Origin: Clostridium tetanomorphum
GTDB taxonomy: Bacteria; Bacillota; Clostridia; Clostridiales; Clostridiaceae
NCBI RefSeq assembly: GCF_017873215.1
Contig: NZ_JAGGKA010000002.1
Coordinates: forward strand, 62,001-126,000
Direction of reading: 5' to 3'
DNA length: 64,000 bases
Part shown: piece after piece, positions 26,212-34,818 of the stretch
How positions within the stretch are numbered: position 1 is the first letter of the stretch
Layout of the letters: every line of letters starts with the position of its first letter
Translations under genes and position numbers: made by a program
Notes under the pieces: model-generated
What the model was told of the DNA's origin: nothing
Database searches by the model: none
The model's input: the letters and a program-made list of their open reading frames with translations, nothing else

Positions 26212-27066
26212 ATGGAGGAATTTAAATCTATTAGTTTAAAGTTTGCAGCAGTTGGAATACTACCTAAATTTTTATTAACTATAGCTTTATTAATAGTTCT
26301 TTATTGGATAAATAAAATTATAGTTAACTATATTGATAATATAAATTGGAGTTCTAAAAGAACAATAAAATTTAAAAAAATATTTTCTACTTTTATAAAG
26401 GTAATATTTTTAATAGTAGTAACTCCTATATGGGTATATGAATCAAAAGATATTTTAACATTTATAGGTCTTTTTTCAGCAGGTATGGCTTTTGCATTTA
26501 AAGATTTAGTATCTAGTTTTTTAGGATGGTTAATAATTAATTCTCATAAACCTTTTGTAGTTGGAGATAGAATTAAAGTTGGAGAGAGTATAGGAGATGT
26601 ATTGGAAATAGATTGGTTCTATACAACTATAATAGAAGTAACTGAAACTAATAAAATATATGGGCAAAGTACAGGAAGACTTGTATATATTCCTAATATA
26701 AAATTACTTTCTACAGAAGTGATAAATGAAACAACTTCATTTCCTTATACTTGGAATGAAATGCAACTTGTACTTACTACAAATAGCAATTGGAGAAGAG
26801 CTAAAGAAATAATATTAGATGTAGCAGGTAAAGAACTTGGAAATATAGAGGAAGAAGCAAAAGAATCATTAGATATAGCCTCAAAAACCCATCCTATATA
26901 TTATCAAAATCTTTCACATACGGTTTATACATCAATTGATATTGGAAAGATAATACTTACTTTAAGATTTATATGTGGTTCTAGAAATTTTAGAAATTTG
27001 GAACATAATATAATAGAAAGTATTCTTATAGAATTTAGTAAATTTGATGATATAGAAATTAAATAA
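26212..27066 (+). CDS. Small-conductance mechanosensitive channel family protein (MscS)
   Basis: 284 residues, three membrane segments (around 18-40, 60-80, 85-105). The pore helix and beta-domain are recognised in GLFSAGMAFAFKDLVSSFLGWLIINSHKPFVVGDRIKVGESIGDVLEIDWFYTTI. MscS-type channel gating on membrane tension; it complements mscL nearby. AGGTGG precedes ATG. Its 3' end lies just before a dispersed two-hairpin repeat. Confidence 0.88.
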   Translation: MEEFKSISLKFAAVGILPKFLLTIALLIVLYWINKIIVNYIDNINWSSKRTIKFKKIFSTFIKVIFLIVVTPIWVYESKDILTFIGLFSAGMAFAFKDLVSSFLGWLIINSHKPFVVGDRIKVGESIGDVLEIDWFYTTIIEVTETNKIYGQSTGRLVYIPNIKLLSTEVINETTSFPYTWNEMQLVLTTNSNWRRAKEIILDVAGKELGNIEEEAKESLDIASKTHPIYYQNLSHTVYTSIDIGKIILTLRFICGSRNFRNLEHNIIESILIEFSKFDDIEIK

Positions 27067-27091
27067 CTATTAATGTTACATTAGAGATAAT

Positions 27092-27190
27092 AAAAAGAGG
27101 GACTGTCTCACAATAAAATGCAATATGAGAAGTCCCTTATCTGTTTTATAGCCAAATCTTATTTAGAAACTTAATCATATGGCTATTTTT
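27092..27190. repeat. Dispersed two-hairpin repeat, copy 1
   Basis: Hairpin A: GGGACT-G-TCTCA (27099-27110) with TGAGA-AGTCCC (27126-27136). Hairpin B: ATAGCCA (27148-27154) with TGGCTAT (27180-27186), then T5. Shares CTGTTTTATAG, TCTCACAAT and AATATGAGA with copy 2 at 52716-52812. The pdxT stop codon lies inside hairpin B. Probably a shared terminator between convergent genes. Confidence 0.75.
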
Positions 27191-27764
27191 TATTAAATTC
27201 ATTCATACACATAGCTAAAAAATATTTATGGAATTCTAGATTGTTAGTAAGCTCTGGATGAAAGGAAGTAGCTAGCATATTTTGTTGTTCAGTAGCTACG
27301 ATATTTCCATTAAGATTACAAAGTATTTTAACATTATTAGAGACCTCAGTAATAAAAGGAGCTCTTATAAAAACTAGGGGAATAGGATTAGGAGATATAT
27401 TGTTAATAATCACTTCAGTTTTAAAACTATTTATTTGACTTCCATAGGCATTTCTTTTAACAGTTATATCCATAACTCTAAGATGTCCATCAAATAAGTC
27501 AATATGTTTAGCCAATAGAATCATTCCGGCACAGGTCCCCCATACAGGAAGGCCCGATAGAATTTTTTCTCTTAAAGGTTCTAACATATTACGCTCTTTT
27601 AAAAGCTTTGACATAGTAGTACTCTCTCCACCTGGAAGAATAATTCCTTGTATATTTTCTAAATCTTTAACAGTTTTTACTTCTACACCTTCATGATTCA
27701 ATGACTTTATATGATTAATATGCTCTATTACTCCACCCTGTAATGACAAAACACCTATTCTCAA
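27183..27764 (-). CDS. pdxT: PLP synthase glutaminase subunit PdxT
   Basis: 193 residues from a TTG at 27764, chosen because AGAGG lies nine bases upstream and the protein then begins [15 protein letters not shown] as in other PdxT. Class I glutaminase triad: Cys in [13 protein letters not shown], His and Glu in SFHPEL; GGESTTM is the family glycine loop. Releases ammonia from glutamine and passes it to PdxS for pyridoxal 5'-phosphate synthesis. Starts two bases after the pdxS stop. Confidence 0.95.
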   Translation of the reverse strand: MRIGVLSLQGGVIEHINHIKSLNHEGVEVKTVKDLENIQGIILPGGESTTMSKLLKERNMLEPLREKILSGLPVWGTCAGMILLAKHIDLFDGHLRVMDITVKRNAYGSQINSFKTEVIINNISPNPIPLVFIRAPFITEVSNNVKILCNLNGNIVATEQQNMLATSFHPELTNNLEFHKYFLAMCMNEFNKK

Positions 27765-27766
27765 TA

Positions 27767-28636
27767 TTACCAACCTCTTTCTGAATATCTATCTTTAATT
27801 TCAGATAGCTCTAAGCTGTTCATTGCTTCTCCAAGGTTTTCTGAAACTTCTGCAACAACTTTTGGATCATTGTAATAAGTAGTAGCTAAAACTATTGCTC
27901 GTGCTCTTACTTCAGGATTTTCTGATTTGAATATTCCAGAACCTACAAAAACACCTTCTGATCCAAGTTGCATCATAAGAGCTGCATCTGCTGGAGTTGC
28001 TATTCCACCTGCTGCAAAATTCACAACAGGAAGTTTCCCATTTTCCCATACATACTCAACTAAATTAATAGGAGCAGCTATTTCTTTAGCTATGGTCATA
28101 AGTTCTTCTTTAGGAGCATTTTTAATTTTCCTAATTTCATCCATCATACATCTCATATGTTTTACAGCTTCAACTACATTTCCGGTACCAGCTTCTCCTT
28201 TCGTTCTTATCATAGAAGCGCCTTCACCTATTCTTCTTAAAGCTTCTCCAAGATTTCTTGCACCGCAAACAAATGGCACTTCAAAGTTTAATTTACTTAT
28301 ATGATAGGAATCATCAGCAGGAGTTAAAACTTCACTTTCATCTATAAAATCTACACCTATTTCTTGTAGTATTTGTGCTTCAACAAAATGACCTATTCTT
28401 ACTTTAGCCATTACAGGAATGGATACAGCTTTTTTTATTTCCTTAATCATTGCAGGGTCAGACATTCTAGCAACTCCGCCTTCTTTACGAATGTCTGCAG
28501 GAACTCTTTCAAGAGCCATTACAGCACAAGCACCAGCTTTTTCAGCAATTTCAGCTTGTTTAGCATTTACAACATCCATGATGACTCCGCCTTTTAACAT
28601 TTGAGCTAAATTTTTGTTTAATTCATATCTTTCCAT
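27767..28636 (-). CDS. pdxS: PLP synthase subunit PdxS
   Basis: 289 residues from ATG at 28636, where AAGGGGG sits upstream and the protein starts [22 protein letters not shown] as usual; a start nine codons earlier is possible but less likely. TIM-barrel motifs [15 protein letters not shown] (active-site Lys), [28 protein letters not shown] and [17 protein letters not shown] are intact. Condenses ribose/ribulose 5-phosphate and glyceraldehyde 3-phosphate with ammonia. No MocR-type pdxR gene is adjacent. Confidence 0.97.
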   Translation of the reverse strand: MERYELNKNLAQMLKGGVIMDVVNAKQAEIAEKAGACAVMALERVPADIRKEGGVARMSDPAMIKEIKKAVSIPVMAKVRIGHFVEAQILQEIGVDFIDESEVLTPADDSYHISKLNFEVPFVCGARNLGEALRRIGEGASMIRTKGEAGTGNVVEAVKHMRCMMDEIRKIKNAPKEELMTIAKEIAAPINLVEYVWENGKLPVVNFAAGGIATPADAALMMQLGSEGVFVGSGIFKSENPEVRARAIVLATTYYNDPKVVAEVSENLGEAMNSLELSEIKDRYSERGW

Positions 28637-28801
28637 AAAAAAACCCCCTTGGTTTAAATTCATTAATCTAATTATAATAAAGTATTGATAAATATAAAAA
28701 TGTACCCATACATTTTGTTTGAAGAATACTATTATTTATTCAAAAGATTTATTTTTAAACATATACATATTAAGAAGAAATAAATTGAAAGGAGAAATAA
28801 A

Positions 28802-29248
28802 TTGAGAATTTATAATAATTATAAATTTGATCTTCAAATCATGAGAGAAATAATTTGGAGAAGTCATTATTATAGAAAAATCATGAATTATATTCAGTGT
28901 CCTATTCAAAAGACATATTATAAAAATCTATTATTTGCAGATATAGGGGTTACTTTGAAAACTGTAAGTAAAATTTACAATAACATAGAGATAAAAAATA
29001 AAATCAATGAGTATAGACAAACTAAAGAATTTACATTAGAAGAACTGTCAAAGTATGATGGAGCTGTTGGAAATCCTGCTTATGTAGCTATAAATGGAGT
29101 AGTTTATGATGTGAGTTATGAAGCTGCTTGGGGAGGGGGAAGTCATTTTGGTCTTCTTGCGGGAAATGACTTAACAGCTCAATTTAATGGATGTCATGGA
29201 AATATAGATATACTAAAAAACTTGCTGAAAGTAGGCATTATAAAATAA
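28802..29248 (+). CDS. Cytochrome-b5-like heme-binding protein
   Basis: 148 residues from TTG at 28802, with AAAGGAG eight bases upstream. The N-terminal 75 residues are basic, rich in Tyr, Lys and Asn, and possibly helical; I do not recognise them. Residues 77-148 are a prokaryotic cytochrome b5-like heme/steroid-binding domain (PF00173): FTLEELSKYDG, NPAYVAINGVVYDVS, GGSHFGLLAGNDLTAQFNGCHG, with H115 and H132 as probable axial ligands. No signal peptide, so cytoplasmic. It lies 27 bases upstream of the hydrogenase genes, on the same strand, suggesting an electron-transfer partner. Confidence 0.85.
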   Translation: MRIYNNYKFDLQIMREIIWRSHYYRKIMNYIQCPIQKTYYKNLLFADIGVTLKTVSKIYNNIEIKNKINEYRQTKEFTLEELSKYDGAVGNPAYVAINGVVYDVSYEAAWGGGSHFGLLAGNDLTAQFNGCHGNIDILKNLLKVGIIK

Positions 29249-29275
29249 GTATAGAAATTCTAGGGAGGAATTATA

Positions 29276-30151
29276 TTGATAGAAGGAAATATGTGTCCTT
29301 TTATTTCCAAAAAAGAATCTACAGCTAAAATTATTTCAGAAGAGGTTATAAAATTAATAGAAAGAGAAAAGATTAAAAAAATTAATGCTATGTGGATAGA
29401 AGTAACAGGATGCTCGGGAAATATTATATCTTTTCTAAACGGAGAAAATCCAGGGTTAATATATATATTAAAGAATTTAGTCAACTTAACTTACAATAAT
29501 AGTATCATGAGTCAGGAAGGACAGGGAGCATTTTACCAATTTTTAGATACACTAAATACGGAATTTATATTGTTGGTAGATGGAGCAGTATCTACCAAAG
29601 ACAATGGACTATATAATATTATAGCTAAGTATAATGGAAAAAACATTACTGCTTTAGAAGGAATAAAAATGGCAGGAGAAAAAGCAAAACATGTATTATG
29701 TGTAGGAACTTGTGCATCATATGGTGGAATTTCAGCAGCAAAACCTAATCCTTCAGGAAGTAAAAGTGTAAAGGAAGTATTAAATAGGGAAGTAATAAGA
29801 CTGCCAGGATGTCCTTGTCATCCTGATTGGGTAGTAGGCACATTAGCTCATTTAGTTGGATATGGACTACCAGAGTTGGATAGCCAAAGTAGACCTACTA
29901 TGTTTTATGGAGCAACTATTCATGATACATGTACGAGAAGAGGATATTTTGATAAAAAAATCTTTGCAAAGAAATTAGGGGATAAAGAATGTATGTTTAA
30001 ATTGGGGTGTAGAGGACCTGTTACAAGAACAGATTGCCCTATAAGAAAGTGGAATGGATATGTAAATTGGCCTATAGGTGATAATACTCCATGCATTGGA
30101 TGTGCACAAGCATATTTTCCTGATGGAATGGAGCCTTTTATTAGATATTAA
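29276..30151 (+). CDS. [NiFe] hydrogenase small subunit
   Basis: 291 residues from TTG at 29276, with GGGAGGAA upstream. Proximal-cluster motifs: IEVTGCSGNIISFLNGENPG (C46), LCVGTCASYGG, RLPGCPCHPDW; medial and distal cluster cysteines in HDTCTRRGYF, CMFKLGCRGPVTRTDCP and NTPCIGCAQAYFPDGMEPF. There is no Tat signal peptide, so the enzyme is cytoplasmic. The GCSGN...SFLN block is closer to the cyanobacterial HupS/group 2 style than to the CTGC of classic membrane-bound group 1; subgroup assignment is inference. Part of a compact unit with the b5-like gene, large subunit and maturation protease. Confidence 0.93.
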   Translation: MIEGNMCPFISKKESTAKIISEEVIKLIEREKIKKINAMWIEVTGCSGNIISFLNGENPGLIYILKNLVNLTYNNSIMSQEGQGAFYQFLDTLNTEFILLVDGAVSTKDNGLYNIIAKYNGKNITALEGIKMAGEKAKHVLCVGTCASYGGISAAKPNPSGSKSVKEVLNREVIRLPGCPCHPDWVVGTLAHLVGYGLPELDSQSRPTMFYGATIHDTCTRRGYFDKKIFAKKLGDKECMFKLGCRGPVTRTDCPIRKWNGYVNWPIGDNTPCIGCAQAYFPDGMEPFIRY

Positions 30152-30168
30152 TAAAAATGGAGGATTAT

Positions 30169-31593
30169 ATGAGTAAGAAAATTACAATTGATCCAGTTAC
30201 CAGAATAAGTGGATTTTTGGAAATAAATGCTAATTTGGAAGGGAATTTAGTTACGGATGCTACCACTAGTGGATTATTATTTAGGGGATTTGAAAAAATG
30301 CTTAAAGGAAGATCTCCTTTAGATGCTATATATTTTACAGAAAGAATATGTGGAATTTGTTCTACTGCTCATGCCATGTCCTCAAGTTTAGCTTTAGAAG
30401 ATGCTTTGAAGGTATTTCCAGATAAAAATGATAGATATATTAGAGATATATTGCATGGCTTCGAATTTCTTCAAAATCACATAAGACACTTTTATTTATT
30501 TGTAATTCCAAGTTATGTGAAATTACCGGATATAAAACCTATATATCCACAGGAATATAAAGATTTTAGGATACCTAGCAATTTAAACGAAAGAATAAGT
30601 AAAAATTATATAAAAGCTGTGGAGGTTAGTAGATTAGCTCATGAAGGTTTAGCAGTTTTAGGTGGTAAAGCACCTCATAATCATGGAATATTTGTAGGAG
30701 GAGTTACAGTAAACATAGATTCCTATAAGTTAGAAAAGATAAAGTCAATTATTGCATCTATTAATGATTTTGTTAATAGTTGTATGCTAGAGGATGCATA
30801 CATTATCGCTAAATATTATCCAGATTATTTCTATAAGGGAGTAACTTACAATAACTTTATGAGTTATGGAGTTTTTTATGATTATGAGGATAAAAATTTG
30901 GACTATGTAACGCCAGGAGTAAGTGTTGATGGTAAGCTTTATCCTTTAGAGCCAGATAAAATAACAGAAAATATAAGATATGCTTGGTATGTAAGCGATA
31001 AGAATGTAGAAAAACCCCAAGAAGAGGTTAGTCACAATGATATTGAATTAGTAGATTTGTCTAAACAAGGAGCATATACTTTCGTTAAAGCACCTAGGTA
31101 TGGAGGAATACCTATGCAAGTAGGACCCTTAGCAAGACTCATTATAAATGGAGAATACAAAGGAGGAAATGGCACAATGGATAGGATAATTGCTAGGGCA
31201 ATAGAAACAAAGAGAATTGGAGAAATTTTATTAGCATTAGCAGAAAAAGTTGAAATCAGAAGAGCTAATCAAAGAGTTTATGAAATACCAGATGATGCTT
31301 ATGGTGTAGGATTAGTAGATACTACAAGAGGAGCTTTAGGACATTGGTTATCCATAGAGAATAAAGTAATTAAAAACTATGATATTATAACTCCTACTGT
31401 ATGGAATTTATCACCTAAGGATGAAAAAGGTTTTTATGGAGTGACAGAAAAGGCTTTGATAGGAACGAAAATAGGAAATATAAAAGAACCTATAGAACTA
31501 GGAAGGATAGCAAGAGCATTTGATCCATGTGTATCTTGTGCTACTCATGTAATATCAAATGGATATAATATTATGGATGTTAGGGTGGTTTAA
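30169..31593 (+). CDS. [NiFe] hydrogenase large subunit
   Basis: 474 residues from ATG at 30169 (GGAGG five bases upstream; an earlier ATG overlaps that site). N-terminal MSKKITIDPVTRISGFLEI; L1 motif ERICGICSTAHAM with C61, C64 and H68; L5 motif DPCVSCATH with C454 and C457. These four cysteines bind the Ni-Fe centre. After H460 there is a 14-residue tail (VISNGYNIMDVRVV) to be cut off by a maturation endopeptidase, so the large subunit is of the processed type. No hyp accessory genes are in the window; they must be elsewhere. Confidence 0.95.
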   Translation: MSKKITIDPVTRISGFLEINANLEGNLVTDATTSGLLFRGFEKMLKGRSPLDAIYFTERICGICSTAHAMSSSLALEDALKVFPDKNDRYIRDILHGFEFLQNHIRHFYLFVIPSYVKLPDIKPIYPQEYKDFRIPSNLNERISKNYIKAVEVSRLAHEGLAVLGGKAPHNHGIFVGGVTVNIDSYKLEKIKSIIASINDFVNSCMLEDAYIIAKYYPDYFYKGVTYNNFMSYGVFYDYEDKNLDYVTPGVSVDGKLYPLEPDKITENIRYAWYVSDKNVEKPQEEVSHNDIELVDLSKQGAYTFVKAPRYGGIPMQVGPLARLIINGEYKGGNGTMDRIIARAIETKRIGEILLALAEKVEIRRANQRVYEIPDDAYGVGLVDTTRGALGHWLSIENKVIKNYDIITPTVWNLSPKDEKGFYGVTEKALIGTKIGNIKEPIELGRIARAFDPCVSCATHVISNGYNIMDVRVV

Positions 31594-31594
31594 T

Positions 31595-32049
31595 ATGGGG
31601 TAAAGATTATAGCTATAGGAAACATGCTAATGGGAGACGATGGAGTGGGAATTAGTGTGGGGAAAAATATAAAAGATAAATTAAAAGGTAAAAACATAGA
31701 AGTAATTATAGGAGAGACAGATTTTGAATATTGTATCTCTAAAATAAAAGATGATGACTTTATATTTATAATAGATTCTATTATAAGTGAAAAAGAATGT
31801 GGAAGCATCACTGTTATTCCAATGAAAGATTATATATATAATGAAAATTTATATTCACAACATGGTTGCAATATACTTACAGCTCTTAATTTATATAACA
31901 AAAATATAGAAGGTTATATTATAGCTATTGAAATAGAAGAAATAAAATTTCATTTCGGTATTACCAAGTCTTTAGAAGATAAACTAGGATATATTTCAAA
32001 TGACATAGTAAAAATAATAGAAAAAATATTAAAGTTTAGAGTACTTTAA
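31595..32049 (+). pseudogene. [NiFe] hydrogenase maturation protease, apparently frameshifted at its start
   Basis: The frame that encodes VKIIAIGN-MLMGDDGVGISVGK is the normal N-terminus of the HyaD/HybD/HycI peptidase family, and the rest to 32049 (about 140 codons) is intact, with conserved acidic residues (GDDGVG, IIDSIIS) and SQHGCN. But the only well-placed ATG (31595, after AGGGTGG) is followed by GGGG and an immediate TAA; a fifth G would put ATG in frame. As written, translation must begin at ATT 31606, or at ATG 31624, which drops the first beta-strand. Either a real one-base loss, a sequencing error, or an unusual start. Confidence 0.7.
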
Positions 32050-32137
32050 ATATATAAGACATATATATAATTATAATATTTTGGTAATTTATAGGAAAAT
32101 TATCTAAAGTATATTATCCGGGGGATCAAATAGTATT

Positions 32138-32184
32138 AAGAGTGGTTTGGCAAAAATTAGTTAACAAACCGCTTTTATTTTTTA
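32138..32184 (+). terminator. Terminator of the hydrogenase unit
   Basis: AAGAGTGGTTTG pairs with CAAACCGCTTTT (G-U pairs), then ATTTTTTAAG. Confidence 0.75.
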
Positions 32185-32254
32185 AGTAAATTCTGTATTA
32201 TAGATAATGAGATGTTATAAAACTGTAGATAAAATATTAAAAGGATTGATTTTC

Positions 32255-33301
32255 ATGGATAAAGTTATTATGCATGTGGATATGGATGCATTTTTTGCCT
32301 CTGTAGAACAAATGGATAATCCAAGTCTTAAGGGTAAGCCAGTAATAGTAGGTGGAACAGGGGAGAGAGGAGTGGTAGCTACTGCATCTTATGAAGCAAG
32401 AAAATATGGTGTTCATTCGGCTATGCCAATGTTTATGGGAAAGAAAAAATGCCCATTTGGTATATATTTACCAACAAGACATGATAGATACAAAGAGGTT
32501 TCAAAAGAAGTATTTAAAATACTTTACTCAATAACTGATTTAATAGAACCTTTATCCATAGATGAGGCTTATTTAGATATAACAGGAGCACCTATGAAAC
32601 CTATAGATGCAGCTTTGCATATAAAGAGGACAGTACGAAAAGAAATGGGTCTTACTATTTCTGTTGGAATTTCTTATAATAAATTTTTAGCTAAGCTTGC
32701 TTCAGATTGGAATAAGCCTGATGGAATAAAAATTATAACTAAAGATGAAATACCAGATATACTTATGCCTTTACCTATAAAAAAAGTTTATGGAATAGGG
32801 AAAAAATCTGTCCATAGATTACATAACATAGGTATTTTTACAATAGAAGATATGTATAAATTATCAAAAGAGTTCTGTGTTGATTATTTTGGAAAATTTG
32901 GAATAGATATATATGAGAGAATTAGGGGAATAGATAATAGAGAAGTAGAAGTTTTAAGAGAAAGAAAGTCTATAGGAAAAGAAATTACATTAAAAAAAGA
33001 TATGAATGATAAAGAGGAAATGAAAAGATATTTGCAACACTTTTCACAAAGAGTTTCATCTATATTAAAAAGCAAAAATTTATGGGGTAAAACAGTAACT
33101 ATAAAAATAAAAACTTCTCAATTTATAAATCATACCAAAAGTAAAACAATAAATAATTATATAAATGATGAAAAGACTATATATAGTATAGCATGTGTAA
33201 TATTAGATGAAATGAAGATAGAGGATAGCATAAGACTTATAGGATTAACAGTATCCAACTTAACAGAAAATAAAATAGAACAACTTAAATTTGATTATTA
33301 G
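32255..33301 (+). CDS. dinB: DNA polymerase IV (Y family)
   Basis: 348 residues from ATG at 32255 (AAAGGATTG upstream); the frame extends 16 codons further up, but the family start is MDKVIMHVDMDAFFASVEQ. Catalytic acidic residues in VDMDAFFASVE and SIDEAYLDI; thumb helix-hairpin-helix VYGIGKKSVHRLHNIGI; little-finger domain from residue 240. It is error-prone translesion polymerase. The C-terminal beta-clamp peptide is not obvious (ends KIEQLKFDY). No LexA box recognised nearby. Confidence 0.93.
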   Translation: MDKVIMHVDMDAFFASVEQMDNPSLKGKPVIVGGTGERGVVATASYEARKYGVHSAMPMFMGKKKCPFGIYLPTRHDRYKEVSKEVFKILYSITDLIEPLSIDEAYLDITGAPMKPIDAALHIKRTVRKEMGLTISVGISYNKFLAKLASDWNKPDGIKIITKDEIPDILMPLPIKKVYGIGKKSVHRLHNIGIFTIEDMYKLSKEFCVDYFGKFGIDIYERIRGIDNREVEVLRERKSIGKEITLKKDMNDKEEMKRYLQHFSQRVSSILKSKNLWGKTVTIKIKTSQFINHTKSKTINNYINDEKTIYSIACVILDEMKIEDSIRLIGLTVSNLTENKIEQLKFDY

Positions 33302-33376
33302 TTATTATATATCATATAATAATTATAATGTACCCTTATTTAAGATAGTGGATTTTATTGTAACTATTATATAAAA

Positions 33377-33396
33377 GGGGTATGGGCGGGAGAGGG
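33377..33396 (+). other. G-quadruplex-forming motif in the leader of the purine permease gene
   Basis: Four G-runs with short loops: GGGG-TAT-GGG-C-GGG-AGA-GGG, 27 bases upstream of the start codon, in a region where G-runs are otherwise absent. Lies at or just after the predicted start of transcription (-10 TATAAA at 33369-33374). Confidence 0.6.
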
Positions 33397-33422
33397 ATAG
33401 AGAAAAAAGGAAGAGAGAAGAT

Positions 33423-34724
33423 TTGAAAGGAAAATTTAATAATCTATTCAGATTAAAAGAACACAATACTACAGTGAAAGGAGAAATAGTAGCAGGTCTA
33501 ACGTCATTTTTCGCTATAGTATATATTATTGCAGTGAACTCCAGTATATTGTCAGATGCAGGATTACCAATAGAAGGAGCAGTTATTGCCACAATATTAT
33601 CTTCTTTTGTTGGATGCTTAATTATAGCTTTTATGGCAAATGTACCAGTTACTATTGTACCTGGTATGGGGGTAAATGCATTATTTTCATATACTATTGC
33701 AGGGGTAATGGGACTTTCATGGAAGGAAGCATTAGCAGCGGTATTTATATCAGGAATTGTATTTTTTATAGTTGCTTTTACAAAATTAGCTACCATGTTG
33801 ACAGAATCTATTCCAACCTCTTTAAAGGAATCTATAACTGTAGGAATTGGTCTTCTAATTACGTTTATTGGATTACAGAAAAGTGGTATTATAATTGATA
33901 GCCAGAGAACTTTTGTAGCCTTAGGACATTTAAGTAATCCAGAAGTATATGTAACTTTTATCAACTTAGTTCTTACATTGACCTTATTTATAATGAACGT
34001 ACCAGGAAATTTTCTTATTGGCATGATAGGAGGAACATTTATTGCTTATTTTTTTGGACTTGTGGATATGTCTGAGCTTACATTTTCAGGTTTTTCTGTA
34101 GAAGGTTACAAGCAAGTCTTTTTTAGTATGGATTTTAGTAATATTGCTTCATTATCCTTTTGGATTGCAGTATTTTCATTAACTTTAGTACTTGTTTTTG
34201 AAAATTTAGGATTGCTTCATGCTCACGTCAACGTTATGTTAAAACAACCACATAAATATAGGACTTCATTTAAGGCTTGTGCAATATCTGCTATTACTTG
34301 CGGAATACTTGGAACAAGTCCTACAGTAGCAACAATTGAAAGTGCAGCGGGAATAGCAGATGGAGGGAAAACTGGATTAACATCTGTTATAACGGGAAGT
34401 TTATTTTTAATAGCATTATTTTTTCTTCCATTTATAAAGATAATACCTAATAGTGCTATTTCACCAATATTAATTATAATTGGTGGATTAATGATGAAAA
34501 ATACATTAAATATAGATTTACATGATTTCACAGAAGGATTTCCAGCTTTTTTAACTATAGTTATGATACCACTTACATTTAGTATTGTAGACGGTATGGC
34601 TTTTGGATTCATTGCTTATCCAATTGTTAAAATAGCTAATAAAAAAGCTAGAGAAGTTTCTATTCCTATGTATGTAATTTCAGTTACATTTTTCATTAAC
34701 TTTATATTACATGCAGTTTCATAA
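33423..34724 (+). CDS. NCS2 family purine permease (PbuG/PbuO-like)
   Basis: 433 residues from TTG at 33423. Twelve or more membrane segments. N-terminal LKEHNTTVKGEIVAGLTSFFAIVYIIAVN is the signature of AzgA-type adenine, guanine or hypoxanthine permeases (COG2252), with VPGMGVNALFSY and LGTSPTVATIESAAGIADGGKTGLTSV as the conserved substrate-site helices. Imports nucleobases by proton symport. Together with the adenine deaminase operon it indicates active purine salvage. The leader has no purine riboswitch that I can find. Confidence 0.93.
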   Translation: MKGKFNNLFRLKEHNTTVKGEIVAGLTSFFAIVYIIAVNSSILSDAGLPIEGAVIATILSSFVGCLIIAFMANVPVTIVPGMGVNALFSYTIAGVMGLSWKEALAAVFISGIVFFIVAFTKLATMLTESIPTSLKESITVGIGLLITFIGLQKSGIIIDSQRTFVALGHLSNPEVYVTFINLVLTLTLFIMNVPGNFLIGMIGGTFIAYFFGLVDMSELTFSGFSVEGYKQVFFSMDFSNIASLSFWIAVFSLTLVLVFENLGLLHAHVNVMLKQPHKYRTSFKACAISAITCGILGTSPTVATIESAAGIADGGKTGLTSVITGSLFLIALFFLPFIKIIPNSAISPILIIIGGLMMKNTLNIDLHDFTEGFPAFLTIVMIPLTFSIVDGMAFGFIAYPIVKIANKKAREVSIPMYVISVTFFINFILHAVS

Positions 34725-34743
34725 TTAAAAAACATTAAATATG

Positions 34744-34798
34744 AACTAATAAAGACTAAATATGAAGAATTTTACTCCATATTTAGTCTTTATTAGTT
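34744..34798. terminator. 21-bp hairpin between convergent genes
   Basis: Left arm 34744-34764 (starts AACTAATAAAGAC), right arm 34778-34798, exact inverted copies. A/T runs at the bases of the stem could serve as U-tracts in both directions. Likely bidirectional terminator for the purine permease and the DUF4097 gene. Confidence 0.7.
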
Positions 34799-34818
34799 TA
34801 GTAAATTACTTTGTAATT

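Noticed and set aside
33302-33422. Purine riboswitch before the NCS2 permease
   Set aside because: No match to the aptamer core; the only notable element is the G-run motif.
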